DNA of 52,176 nucleotides from Halieaceae bacterium. GTDB taxonomy: Bacteria > Pseudomonadota > Gammaproteobacteria > Pseudomonadales > Halieaceae. The notes under the pieces are model-generated. The model searched no databases. It was not told the origin of the DNA and was given only the letters and a program-made list of their open reading frames with translations. Every line of letters begins with the position of its first letter. Position 1 is the first letter of the stretch. Below, one piece after another: positions 1 to 7,176 of this stretch. The translations under genes were made by a program, and so were the position numbers. The stretch covers positions 1-52,176 of the forward strand of contig JANQLM010000120.1 in assembly GCA_028280635.1 (NCBI GenBank), written 5' to 3'.

Positions 1-58
1 AACGCGCGACCATCGCAGATTCGCTTCGAAGCTCGAAACTACTAGCGACTCAGGCGGA

Positions 59-177
59 GCATGTGCGGTGCCCGGGGGCGTTCCGGGGCCGGATGCGGCC
101 AGGGCGGCCGCATCCGAGCGAGACAGGGATGTCATGCTTTTAGCGTGTCCCGGAACGACCCCGGGTGCCGTGCGTGC
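59..177 (+). repeat. Dispersed cruciform repeat, copy A
   Basis: Outer arms 59-89 and 147-177 are imperfect reverse complements. Inside lie a hairpin with arms GGATGCGGCC and GGCCGCATCC around AGGGC, then a core beginning GAGCGAGACA that contains GTCATGCTTTTAGCG. The same core recurs at 29342-29460 (inverted) and 29660-29778, while the arms differ in sequence yet stay self-complementary. The flank just upstream, with CTAGCGACTCAGG, resembles DNA at about 29510-29524. I infer a non-coding structured repeat; the short open frames across it are not genes. Confidence 0.8.
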
Positions 178-238
178 GGCCTCAGTGCTCAGGCAAAATT
201 CTCAGCAGCATCTTTGCGATGCGAGCAGCCAAAAAAAA

Positions 239-254
239 GCCGGCAAGTGCCGGC
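239..254 (-). terminator. Rho-independent terminator of the binding-protein gene
   Basis: GCCGGCA and TGCCGGC form a 7-bp stem with a 2-nt centre. On the minus strand it is followed by a run of eight T (plus-strand A 231-238). It lies just beyond the stop of the minus-strand gene ending at 278. A five-T run on the other side means it could also work in the plus direction. Confidence 0.9.
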
Positions 255-277
255 TTTTTAAGGATTGGGGCCAGTTC

Positions 278-1093
278 TCAGGGGAGGGCCGCAATCCAGG
301 ACTTGTCTTCGAACCACTTCTTGCGCAGTTGGTTGAGCATGCCCATCTTGCCGAAGGTATCCAGGTAGTTGTCTACCAGCTCGGCGAACTGACGGTCGTC
401 CTTGCGCACCGCGATACCAAAAGGCTCGATGGACAGCGGTGACTGCAGGGTGGCGAGGCCGGCGTTCGGGTAGCGCAGCACCGAGAGAATGCAGATCGGC
501 ATATCCGCCACCAGGGCGTCCACTTCACCGGCAATGACCATGTCCACGGCGGCGTCGTAGTCCTTGACGCGAATCAGCGTCGCTTCCGGGGCGGCTGACT
601 GCACGAACACCTCACTGGTGGAGTTCTCCAGCGCCGCCAGCTTGAGGTCGCCGCGGTTGAAGTCTGCGGACTTGGTGGCACGTGACAGCAGGCTGTCCTT
701 GGTGAGAATGGACTTGCCGGACATCATGTAGGGGCCGACGAAGCTCACGTCACGGCTGCGGCCGGCTGTGATCGCCATGCCGGACATGACCATGTCGACT
801 TTTTCCTTGTTGAGTGCATCCAGCAGATCACCGAAGGGCATGGTGACAATTTCCAGTCGCGCACCCATGGAAGATGCCAGCGCGCGCGCCAGGTCCACCT
901 CGTAGCCGATCAGCTGGCCGCTGCGGCTATTGGAGTTCATGGGCGGCTGGTTGCCGGACATACCGACCTTGAGCACCTTGAAGTCGACCACCCGGTCCAG
1001 CACCGGGGTCGAGGACTCGGCCAGGGCGCCGGGTGCCACCAGGGAGATGGCGAGCAGGCCCAGCAGGGAGAAGTTTTTCAGCAGTTTCAGCAT
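278..1093 (-). CDS. Periplasmic amino-acid-type ABC transporter substrate-binding protein
   Basis: 271 residues. The N-terminus is a clear Sec signal peptide (KLLKNFSLLGLLAISLVAPGALA, cut near residue 25), followed by the two-lobe SBP_bac_3 fold. Family marks are GYEVDLARALA in lobe 1, a DMVMSGMAIT segment where the chain crosses between lobes, and a C-terminal LRKKWFEDKSW helix. The family binds polar amino acids or related small solutes in the periplasm; the ligand cannot be read from sequence. No permease or ATPase gene adjoins it, so it is an orphan that either uses a transporter elsewhere or has a sensory role. A single-gene unit is likely, with its own terminator at 239-254. Family call is firm, ligand unknown. 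Confidence 0.9.
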   Translation of the reverse strand: MLKLLKNFSLLGLLAISLVAPGALAESSTPVLDRVVDFKVLKVGMSGNQPPMNSNSRSGQLIGYEVDLARALASSMGARLEIVTMPFGDLLDALNKEKVDMVMSGMAITAGRSRDVSFVGPYMMSGKSILTKDSLLSRATKSADFNRGDLKLAALENSTSEVFVQSAAPEATLIRVKDYDAAVDMVIAGEVDALVADMPICILSVLRYPNAGLATLQSPLSIEPFGIAVRKDDRQFAELVDNYLDTFGKMGMLNQLRKKWFEDKSWIAALP

Positions 1094-1254
1094 GATTTGT
1101 TCCTGTAATTAGGGGCGCCTTTTGTAAGGGTTATGCGAGTGTAGCGACCCGGCGCGATAAATCAATCGAAGCCATGTTTCAGTTTTTCGCAGAGCTGTGA
1201 GGCCTCGCGCCGCGTGGCTCACCGGCTCCGGCGTCGCTGCATGTCGATGGCAGA

Positions 1255-2112
1255 TCAGGGCGCATTCAGGTCCCAGTCGTACTTGAACCGAACCCGGCCC
1301 TCCCAGGTGCGCAACGCCGTCGCCAGTTCATCATTGGCAAACTGCGCCAGCCAGGCCAGTCGCACCGAGCGGCTGTCGCCGAAGTCATCCTTGAACCACT
1401 TGAAGATGGAGCTCAGTGTCAGGGTCTCGCCGTCGATGTCCGCCCCACGGGGGTGATTGACGAAGGATCGCGCGCCAGCCTCGTAGAGTCGGTCCAGGTT
1501 GTCGGCGGTAAAGGGCACCGGCTGCAGGTTGGGGCAGCCCAGGCTGGCGCAATTGACGGCAAAGTGCACTCTTGCATCTTCGTAGAGCGGCCGCAGGATA
1601 CGGTGCTCGATGTCGTTGAGCGTCAGCGCCACGTCCTCTACCGTAATAATCTCCCTTCCCCAGGGGCCGATGCTGAAAAAGCCGTCCTTGATCTGGCGGA
1701 TGCTGGTGGCCTGCGGGTTGTCGAGGATGAGCTGCACCGTGAGCGCATTGTAAAGGTTCACCCAGTAGGCCTGCTGCTGGGCCCGCGTCAGCTCGCTGAC
1801 CGTGAGTGTCGCCAGGTTATCGATGTAGCCATCCAGCAGTGCCCGGTCCGCGGCGCTGACCGCGGCGTAGTCGAAGCGATTGATGCCGGACGGGTGATCG
1901 TTAACCAGGTAGGTGGCCAGTATCCGGCCCCAGGGGCTGTGATCGACGTCGACGGCAGGCGTTGCCGCGGCCGGGCGCCAGCGCTCCCAGGCCTCACTGT
2001 CGGGAATAATACCGGCGCCTGCTGGCAGGCTGCCCGACAGGCAGAGCCCGAGGAAAAGACTCAATAGTGCTCGATGGGTAAGCGACAGGGGGTTGGTGCG
2101 ACGCTGCGGCAT
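1255..2112 (-). CDS. DUF547 domain-containing exported protein
   Basis: 285 residues with an N-terminal hydrophobic signal segment (about residues 12-33). The body matches the DUF547 family: a QQQAYWVNLYNALTVQLIL helix near residue 110-130, a conserved HFAVNCASLGCPNL motif near residue 185, and a late KWFKDDFG segment. DUF547 proteins are widespread in proteobacteria and plants; the conserved Cys and His hint at an enzyme or metal site, but no function is established to my knowledge. It sits alone between a binding-protein gene and a DUF2892 gene on the same strand. The signal peptide implies periplasmic or membrane-surface location. A start a few codons downstream is possible. Confidence 0.85.
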   Translation of the reverse strand: MPQRRTNPLSLTHRALLSLFLGLCLSGSLPAGAGIIPDSEAWERWRPAAATPAVDVDHSPWGRILATYLVNDHPSGINRFDYAAVSAADRALLDGYIDNLATLTVSELTRAQQQAYWVNLYNALTVQLILDNPQATSIRQIKDGFFSIGPWGREIITVEDVALTLNDIEHRILRPLYEDARVHFAVNCASLGCPNLQPVPFTADNLDRLYEAGARSFVNHPRGADIDGETLTLSSIFKWFKDDFGDSRSVRLAWLAQFANDELATALRTWEGRVRFKYDWDLNAP

Positions 2113-2151
2113 GACGGTATCTCGATGAACTTGTCATGCCTTCGATGACAA

Positions 2152-2177
2152 CACCGCGCGGGAGTTCCCGCGCGGTG
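2152..2177 (-). terminator. Strong hairpin downstream of the DUF2892 gene
   Basis: CACCGCGCGGGA and TCCCGCGCGGTG form a perfect 12-bp stem with a 2-nt centre, lying 30 bp beyond the DUF2892 stop. The T-run on the minus strand is poor (TTGT), so termination is likely but not certain. Confidence 0.6.
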
Positions 2178-2207
2178 CCGGGGTTTGGCTGGTTTACGGC
2201 GGCTGCT

Positions 2208-2453
2208 TCAGGCTGCTCGCTTGCCGCAAAAACGTTCCTGGGGAGCCTGGCTGCAGCCGCAGCTGGTAATTTCCAGCATATGCCACAGGTAACAGCGTCC
2301 GAAGATGCCGTTGAGGATCAGGAACAGGGCGATAATCGAAGTCAGCCCCTCAAAGGCGCCAAACTGCGGCTGCATGGCCGTGATCATGGCAACCAGCACG
2401 CCCAGCAGCAGCCGCACGACGCGTTCTGCATTGCCAAGGTTCTTTGCAATCAT
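2208..2453 (-). CDS. DUF2892 small inner-membrane protein
   Basis: 81 residues. It starts with the family's amphipathic opening (KNLGNAERVVRLLLGV), followed by two transmembrane helices (about residues 10-27 and 35-50, with FEGLTSIIALFLILNGIFGRC), matching the YgaP C-terminal/DUF2892 family. The tail is unusually cysteine-rich (CYLWHMLEITSCGCS, then a further Cys). Members often occur with rhodanese or sulfur-handling genes, but no such partner is adjacent here. Function unknown; metal or sulfur handling via the cysteines is speculation. Transcribed alone, with a hairpin at 2152-2177. Confidence 0.8.
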   Translation of the reverse strand: MIAKNLGNAERVVRLLLGVLVAMITAMQPQFGAFEGLTSIIALFLILNGIFGRCYLWHMLEITSCGCSQAPQERFCGKRAA

Positions 2454-2605
2454 GGTGGTACACCTGGTTAAAAAACGTCCTAGGTACGACCCGCTTTCAG
2501 GTTTGGATTACAAAGCTCAACAAAACCTGTACATAGATCAATAAAGTTGTACCAGCGGCGCCTCAGGCGGGCGGATTCGCGCGCCCTGCCCCTTCCCTCT
2601 CGCTC

Positions 2606-3997
2606 TCAGTCGGCGCTGCAACTGCGCTCGGCGGGAGGCCGGTCCAGCAGGGACTGCAGTAACACCGGTCGGTCGGTCATGATGGCGTCCACACCGAGAT
2701 CGATCATTGCCAGCATTTCCTCGCAGCTGTTAATGGTCCACACCTGCACCGCCAGGTTGGCGTTGTGGGCGTCCTGCACAAAATCCTCGGTCACCACCTG
2801 GATGAACAGGTCATCGGGGATCTGGCCGATCTGGCTGGTATCCGGCGGTACCTGGAACGCCACGTGCTCCGGCACGGGCGGCAGTGGCAGGTCACCCTGG
2901 GAACCCAGTACCAGGAAAGTACCCTGGCCCAGCGGTACGGAGGTATGCACGCAGGGCGCCACCGCCTTGAAGTTGTTGGCGGCTTCATCCACAAAGGAGG
3001 CGGCGATGACGTCGTCGAAGCGGCCGTAGGCCGTCAGCAGGGCGGCCATCTGGGTCTCATACATACCCTCGCCGTCGAGATCCGGTTTCAACTCCAGGTT
3101 GATGAGCCGATCCGGGTAGCGGGCCAGGGCCTCTTCGAGGGTGGGAATCCGGAAGTCATCAGCGGTATAGCCCGGCGGCGGCGGGCGGTCACCGGTCGCA
3201 ATACCGCGGAACGCGTAGTCGGCTTCCGGCCGATCACGCGGTGTCCCCACGCCCGGGACGAACCAGTAGGCGGCATCCAACTGCCTGAGCTCTGCCAGGG
3301 TCAGGTCGGCGATCAGCCCGGTGCCATTGGTGGTGCGGTCCACGTCCAGGTCGTGGATGATCACCAGTTCGTTGTCCAGGGTCTGGTAGACGTCCATCTC
3401 CAGCACAATGGCCTCATCCAGTTTCGCCACCTCGCTGTAGGCATAGAGGGTGTTCTCGGGGAAGTCGATCACACCGCCGCGGTGCGCGTAGTTGAGTGGG
3501 TTGCCCTCGGTGATGCGCCAGCGGTTGGGGTCGGCTTTCTGGTAGGGCGCGGTGCAGGCCGTGTCATCGTTGGAGATATAGCCCAACACATTGCTGGCAG
3601 CCTGAGTGGGGCCGCCATCCACCCGATAGTTCAGTATCAGGGTTTCTGCCGGTTCCTCTTCTGCATCACCCAGCACCTCGATCTCAATGTCAGCGAGCAG
3701 TTCGCCAGCGGGGATGACGACACTGCCCTGTGTCTCCAGGTAGTCGATGCCCGCTGTGGCCGTGCCCGCTGTGGTGTCGTAGAGAATCGTGGTGTCGTCG
3801 GTATTGGGTATGTCCAACGTCGCCCGGAACACCAGCCGCGTCATTTCACCGGCCATGCCCTCCGGCGACGCCATGGTGTTGATGGTGAGGGCCGGCGCTG
3901 GAACGCGGTTGGGGTCGAACGTGTTGTCGCTGTCTGAACAGCCGCTGAGCAACAGGACTGCAGCGCACAGGGCGCTAACCGGGTGGGACGAGTACAT
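2606..3997 (-). CDS. Lipoprotein with Calx-beta-like and glycerophosphodiester phosphodiesterase domains
   Basis: 463 residues from the ATG at 3997, preferred over an upstream start at 4048 because it has a CGGAG ribosome site 8 bp ahead and opens directly into a lipoprotein signal (lipobox LLSGC). The mature end begins CSDSDNTFDP. A Calx-beta-like beta domain (about residues 35-130) precedes a GDPD TIM barrel: AHRGGVIDFPENTLYAY carries the His-Arg and Glu of the family, EMDVYQTLDNELVIIHD the acidic pair and second His, and LINLELKP a later Glu. GDPD enzymes cleave glycerophosphodiesters to glycerol 3-phosphate and an alcohol. Lipid anchoring points to the outer membrane or cell surface. Substrate is not proven. 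Confidence 0.87.
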   Translation of the reverse strand: MYSSHPVSALCAAVLLLSGCSDSDNTFDPNRVPAPALTINTMASPEGMAGEMTRLVFRATLDIPNTDDTTILYDTTAGTATAGIDYLETQGSVVIPAGELLADIEIEVLGDAEEEPAETLILNYRVDGGPTQAASNVLGYISNDDTACTAPYQKADPNRWRITEGNPLNYAHRGGVIDFPENTLYAYSEVAKLDEAIVLEMDVYQTLDNELVIIHDLDVDRTTNGTGLIADLTLAELRQLDAAYWFVPGVGTPRDRPEADYAFRGIATGDRPPPPGYTADDFRIPTLEEALARYPDRLINLELKPDLDGEGMYETQMAALLTAYGRFDDVIAASFVDEAANNFKAVAPCVHTSVPLGQGTFLVLGSQGDLPLPPVPEHVAFQVPPDTSQIGQIPDDLFIQVVTEDFVQDAHNANLAVQVWTINSCEEMLAMIDLGVDAIMTDRPVLLQSLLDRPPAERSCSAD

Positions 3998-4170
3998 CGC
4001 AAAAACTCCGGATGATGGGACGGGCATGCTAGCCGCCTCCCATGACAATGCAAGCCTCAGTGGGCTTGTTCTTGCAGATTTGCTGGCTGGGGTTGCGGCA
4101 TGCCGGCGCTGGCCGAAATGGCTGTCTTGATCCGCAGGGTGTTGCCGGGATTTGCCGTGGCCTGAAACGG

Positions 4171-4198
4171 CGCCGGGAGGGCATTCACCCTCCCGGCG
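4171..4198 (-). terminator. Probable terminator of the SulP operon
   Basis: CGCCGGGAGGG and CCCTCCCGGCG form an 11-bp perfect stem around CATTCA, starting 19 bp beyond the SulP stop. The run of T on the minus strand is short (GCCGTTTC), so efficiency is uncertain. It separates the SulP operon from the lipoprotein gene downstream. Confidence 0.7.
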
Positions 4199-4216
4199 TT
4201 TTCGATCAACAGCCCG

Positions 4217-5881
4217 TCAGGCTGCGCTGACGTTGGGCAGTGCGCCCGGGGAGTTGTCGCCATTGGCGCGCTGGCGTTTTACCTGCTTCACCGCGGCACG
4301 CAGGGCATCGATGCGATGCTCATAGCTGGTGTCGACGGGCAGGCAGTGGGTGGCATCCAGGGCCGCCAGGGTGGACGCCACGTCATCATCCAGGCCCGCC
4401 ATGTAGACGGTTTTCCCCGCCTGCCTGGCGTCACAGATGATGGTCTCGACGGCGCGCGCCGCAGATACATCGACAAAGGGCACCCCGCTGAAGTCGAGGA
4501 TCAGGGCCGCGGCCTTGCGGCGGGTTCGCTCACGCACCGTGTGGCCGACATCGGCGGCGGCGCCAAAGCTGAGCGGGCCGCCAAATTCGAAAATGGTCAC
4601 CGCGCGGCCTGCTTCTTCCAGCAGGCTACGCTCCTCCGGGGTGACCACAATGGCGTCGTCTTCATCACCAAATTTCTTGAGCTGCTCGTCGGCGAGTTGC
4701 TTGACGAAGGCCAGCGAAGCCACCACCACGCCAGCTGCCACCGCGGTGATCAGGTCGACAAACACGGTCAGCAGCAGCACCAGGGCCATCAGTGCCAGAT
4801 CCAGGCGGGGGCCGCGGTGGGCGCGTTTCAGGTAGGCAAAGTCGATGATGTCATAGCCCACCTTGATCAGGATGCCGGCCAGCGCCGCATGGGGAATCAG
4901 TTCCGCCAAAGGCGCCAGGCTGATGACGATGGCCAGCAGCAGCAGCGAGTGCAGCATGCCGGAGATGCGCGTTTGCCCGCCAGTGCGAATATTGATCACC
5001 GTACGCATGGTGGCGCCGGCGCCGGGGATCGCGCCGAACAGGCCGGCCACGGTGTTGCCGACGCCCTGGCCGATCAGCTCGCGATCAGAGTCGTGGCGGG
5101 TGCGGGTCATATTGTCCGCCACCAGCGAGGTGAGCAGCGAGTCGATGGCGCCCAGGGCGGCGAGAATGACCGCCGCCTCTAGCACGATGGCAAAGGTGGC
5201 GGTGGAAAAGGCCGGCACCACAAAGTCCGGGAAGCCGGTGGGAATGTCGCCGAGAATCGGCGAGCCGGGTACCACCAGACTCAGCAGGGTGCCAATGATC
5301 AGAGCCGCCAGCGGCGCCGGCAGGTAAGTCCCCAGGCGCTTAGGCCAGGTGAAGATAATCCCCAGGGTGGTGGCGCCCACCAACAGGGCCGGCCACACCG
5401 GCGCCATGATAGCTTCCGGGATTTCCAGCAGCGCGGGAACGGTGCCGGCCTGCTCGGGTTCGTGGCCAAACAGGCGCGAGACCTGCAGGGCGATAATGAT
5501 GCAGCCGATGCCGCTCATGAAACCCGATACCACCGGGTAGGGCACCAGGCGAATATACTGCCCCATTTTCATGACGCCCAGGCCGACCTGGATCAGGCCC
5601 GCCAGCACCACGGCGGCAAACACCAGCGCCGGGTCGCCGCTGAGTGAGGCGAAGACGCCGGCAAACACCACCACCATCGGGCCGGTGGGGCCGGACACCT
5701 GTGCGCCGGTGCCGCCAAACAGGGCGGCAAAAAAGCCGACGAAGATGGCGCCCCACATGCCGGCAATTGGGCCGGCGCCGGAGGCCTCACCGAAGGCCAG
5801 GGCCAGCGGCAGGGCGACGATGCCGGCGGTAATGCCGCCGAAAATGTCTCCGCGCAGGTTGCTCGTATCAAAATACTTCAT
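4217..5881 (-). CDS. SulP-family anion transporter with STAS domain (candidate bicarbonate uptake)
   Basis: 554 residues. The N-terminal three quarters is the multi-helix SulP transport domain, opening with DIFGGITAGIVALPLALAFG, the SulP signature region. A cytoplasmic STAS domain follows (about residues 430-525), recognisable from LDFSGVPFVDVSAARAVE. SulP proteins move sulfate, bicarbonate, dicarboxylates or other anions. The gene follows a beta-carbonic anhydrase gene by 26 bp, a pairing known for BicA-like bicarbonate uptake, so bicarbonate is the favoured substrate by context, not by sequence. It is last in a three-gene unit with an ArsR-type regulator. Confidence 0.93.
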   Translation of the reverse strand: MKYFDTSNLRGDIFGGITAGIVALPLALAFGEASGAGPIAGMWGAIFVGFFAALFGGTGAQVSGPTGPMVVVFAGVFASLSGDPALVFAAVVLAGLIQVGLGVMKMGQYIRLVPYPVVSGFMSGIGCIIIALQVSRLFGHEPEQAGTVPALLEIPEAIMAPVWPALLVGATTLGIIFTWPKRLGTYLPAPLAALIIGTLLSLVVPGSPILGDIPTGFPDFVVPAFSTATFAIVLEAAVILAALGAIDSLLTSLVADNMTRTRHDSDRELIGQGVGNTVAGLFGAIPGAGATMRTVINIRTGGQTRISGMLHSLLLLAIVISLAPLAELIPHAALAGILIKVGYDIIDFAYLKRAHRGPRLDLALMALVLLLTVFVDLITAVAAGVVVASLAFVKQLADEQLKKFGDEDDAIVVTPEERSLLEEAGRAVTIFEFGGPLSFGAAADVGHTVRERTRRKAAALILDFSGVPFVDVSAARAVETIICDARQAGKTVYMAGLDDDVASTLAALDATHCLPVDTSYEHRIDALRAAVKQVKRQRANGDNSPGALPNVSAA

Positions 5882-5907
5882 AGTGGTACTCCCGAACCGG
5901 TCGCCCC

Positions 5908-6576
5908 TCAGGCGGCACAGCCCTTGTCGTGTGCCATCTTGGCGGCTTCTTCTGCGTAGCGGTTGTCCACCGAGACGAAGCTGTTGCTCGCTTCATCGTA
6001 GGCAGCCACGCCACCGGTCTTGATGTCGTAAACCCAGCCATGCAGTTGCAGATCGCCTTTGGCGAGGCGGGCCGCAACCGCGGGATGGGTTTTCAGGTGG
6101 TTGAGCTGCAGGATCACGTTCTGTTCCAGCAGCATCTTCATTTTTTCTTCATCGCTGAGGCCGCTGCCAAGCTGCTCGACTACCGAGACCGCCGCGCGCG
6201 AATAGCTCAGCCATTCCTTCACGTGGGGCAGGGCGTCGAGGCCTTCCGGGTTCATCGCGCCTTTCATGGCGCCGCACTCGGTGTGACCGCAAATGACGAT
6301 GTGCGGCACGTTGAGGGCAGCCACGGCGAACTCGATGGATGCGGTCATGCCGCCGGTGTGGGTGGTGTGCGGAGGAACGATATTGCCGGCATTGCGGCAG
6401 ATGAACAGCTCACCCGGGTCGGTTTGGGTGATCATCGCGGTTTCGATCCGCGAGTCAGAACAGGTGATAAACAGGGCTTCCGGGGACTGGCCCTTGCTGA
6501 GTTTCTCGAACAGTTCTTTCTTCTCCGGGTACACGGAGTTCTGGAACTTGATGACACCTTCGGCGAACTTTGGCAT
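5908..6576 (-). CDS. Beta-class carbonic anhydrase
   Basis: 222 residues, typical for a bacterial beta-carbonic anhydrase, which interconverts CO2 and bicarbonate. Visible zinc ligands are Cys39 (in TCSDSR), His98 and Cys101 (in CGHTECGAM); Asp41 and Arg43 form the usual catalytic pair. RNAGNIVPP is also conserved. No signal peptide, so cytoplasmic. It lies 31 bp after the ArsR-type gene and 26 bp before SulP, and probably converts bicarbonate imported by SulP to CO2 for carboxylases, or helps pH balance. The gene is intact. Confidence 0.97.
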   Translation of the reverse strand: MPKFAEGVIKFQNSVYPEKKELFEKLSKGQSPEALFITCSDSRIETAMITQTDPGELFICRNAGNIVPPHTTHTGGMTASIEFAVAALNVPHIVICGHTECGAMKGAMNPEGLDALPHVKEWLSYSRAAVSVVEQLGSGLSDEEKMKMLLEQNVILQLNHLKTHPAVAARLAKGDLQLHGWVYDIKTGGVAAYDEASNSFVSVDNRYAEEAAKMAHDKGCAA

Positions 6577-6607
6577 GGGTTGCTTCCTCTCTTATCTTCG
6601 CTGTCTG

Positions 6608-6961
6608 TCAGTTCTGCTGTGCTTTCCACAGCTTGCGGGCGCTATCGATGGCGGATTTGTCCACACCGGTCATCCGACCCTCGACAAAGTCGAGCCCTTC
6701 GATAATCCATTCGGCGATTTCCGGCTGCAGCAGCCGGTAGACGTGGCGGCGGCCCTCGCGGCGCTCATCCACCAGTCGGTGGGCGCGCATCAGCGACAAG
6801 TGTTGGGAAACACGGGTGCCGGCCAGGTCGAGCTGTTCTGCGAGGCTGTTGACGTCGCGTTCGTCGATGCCCAGCTCTTCGATAATCCGTATACGGTCCG
6901 GGTGGGCGAGAATCTTGAAGATCTCGGACAGTTCCTTGGCGACCAGCGTGCGACTCGGCAT
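6608..6961 (-). CDS. ArsR/SmtB-family winged-helix regulator without metal-binding cysteines
   Basis: 117 residues. FKILAHPDRIRIIEEL opens the ArsR fold; the recognition helix is about residues 48-63 (AGTRVSQHLSLMRAHRLV) and the wing is EGRRHVYRL. The protein contains no cysteine, so the classical ELCVCDL metal site is absent and the signal must be something else. It is first in the operon with carbonic anhydrase and SulP, so autoregulation and control of inorganic-carbon genes is the simplest inference. An AT-rich imperfect inverted repeat lies upstream at 7013-7048. Confidence 0.9.
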   Translation of the reverse strand: MPSRTLVAKELSEIFKILAHPDRIRIIEELGIDERDVNSLAEQLDLAGTRVSQHLSLMRAHRLVDERREGRRHVYRLLQPEIAEWIIEGLDFVEGRMTGVDKSAIDSARKLWKAQQN

Positions 6962-7012
6962 CGGTGCTCTACCCCCCGGTAGTGCGAAGCTTTTTGCCTC
7001 GCATGTTTTCTT

Positions 7013-7048
7013 ATATGCAAATACTTGAAGATATTAAGGTTTGAATAT
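7013..7048. promoter_or_regulatory. Candidate operator for the ArsR-type regulator
   Basis: ATATGCAAA at 7013-7021 and TTTGAATAT at 7040-7048 are inverted repeats with one mismatch, in an AT-rich stretch that contrasts with its GC-rich surroundings. The site is 52 bp upstream of the ArsR-type gene, where the promoter should be. ArsR proteins bind such 9-to-12-bp imperfect repeats. No binding evidence exists. Confidence 0.4.
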
Positions 7049-7078
7049 GGACCGAAAATCTCGATTCGTCAAATCGAT

Positions 7079-7095
7079 AAAGTCGAATCGACTTT
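7079..7095. promoter_or_regulatory. Perfect 17-bp palindrome of unknown role
   Basis: AAAGTCGA-A-TCGACTTT is a perfect inverted repeat, preceded by a related TCGATTCG segment at 7061. It lies between the ArsR operon and the end of the hydrolase-like lipoprotein gene. It may be a regulator site or simply a short hairpin; too short and T-poor for a confident terminator call. Confidence 0.3.
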
Positions 7096-7176
7096 ACTTA
7101 CACTTCCACCGGAGTTGCGAGTACCGAGAGGGAGGCGCCGGGGAGGCTGCCCCCGGCGTTGATAAGCGCCAAGCCG

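Noticed and set aside
61-442. Short plus-strand frames across repeat copy A
   Set aside because: They lie in a cruciform repeat and run into the 3' end of the binding-protein gene on the other strand.
2765-3937. 390-codon plus-strand frame opposite the glycerophosphodiesterase-like gene
   Set aside because: No recognisable domain; the minus-strand gene has a lipobox, ribosome site and catalytic motifs.
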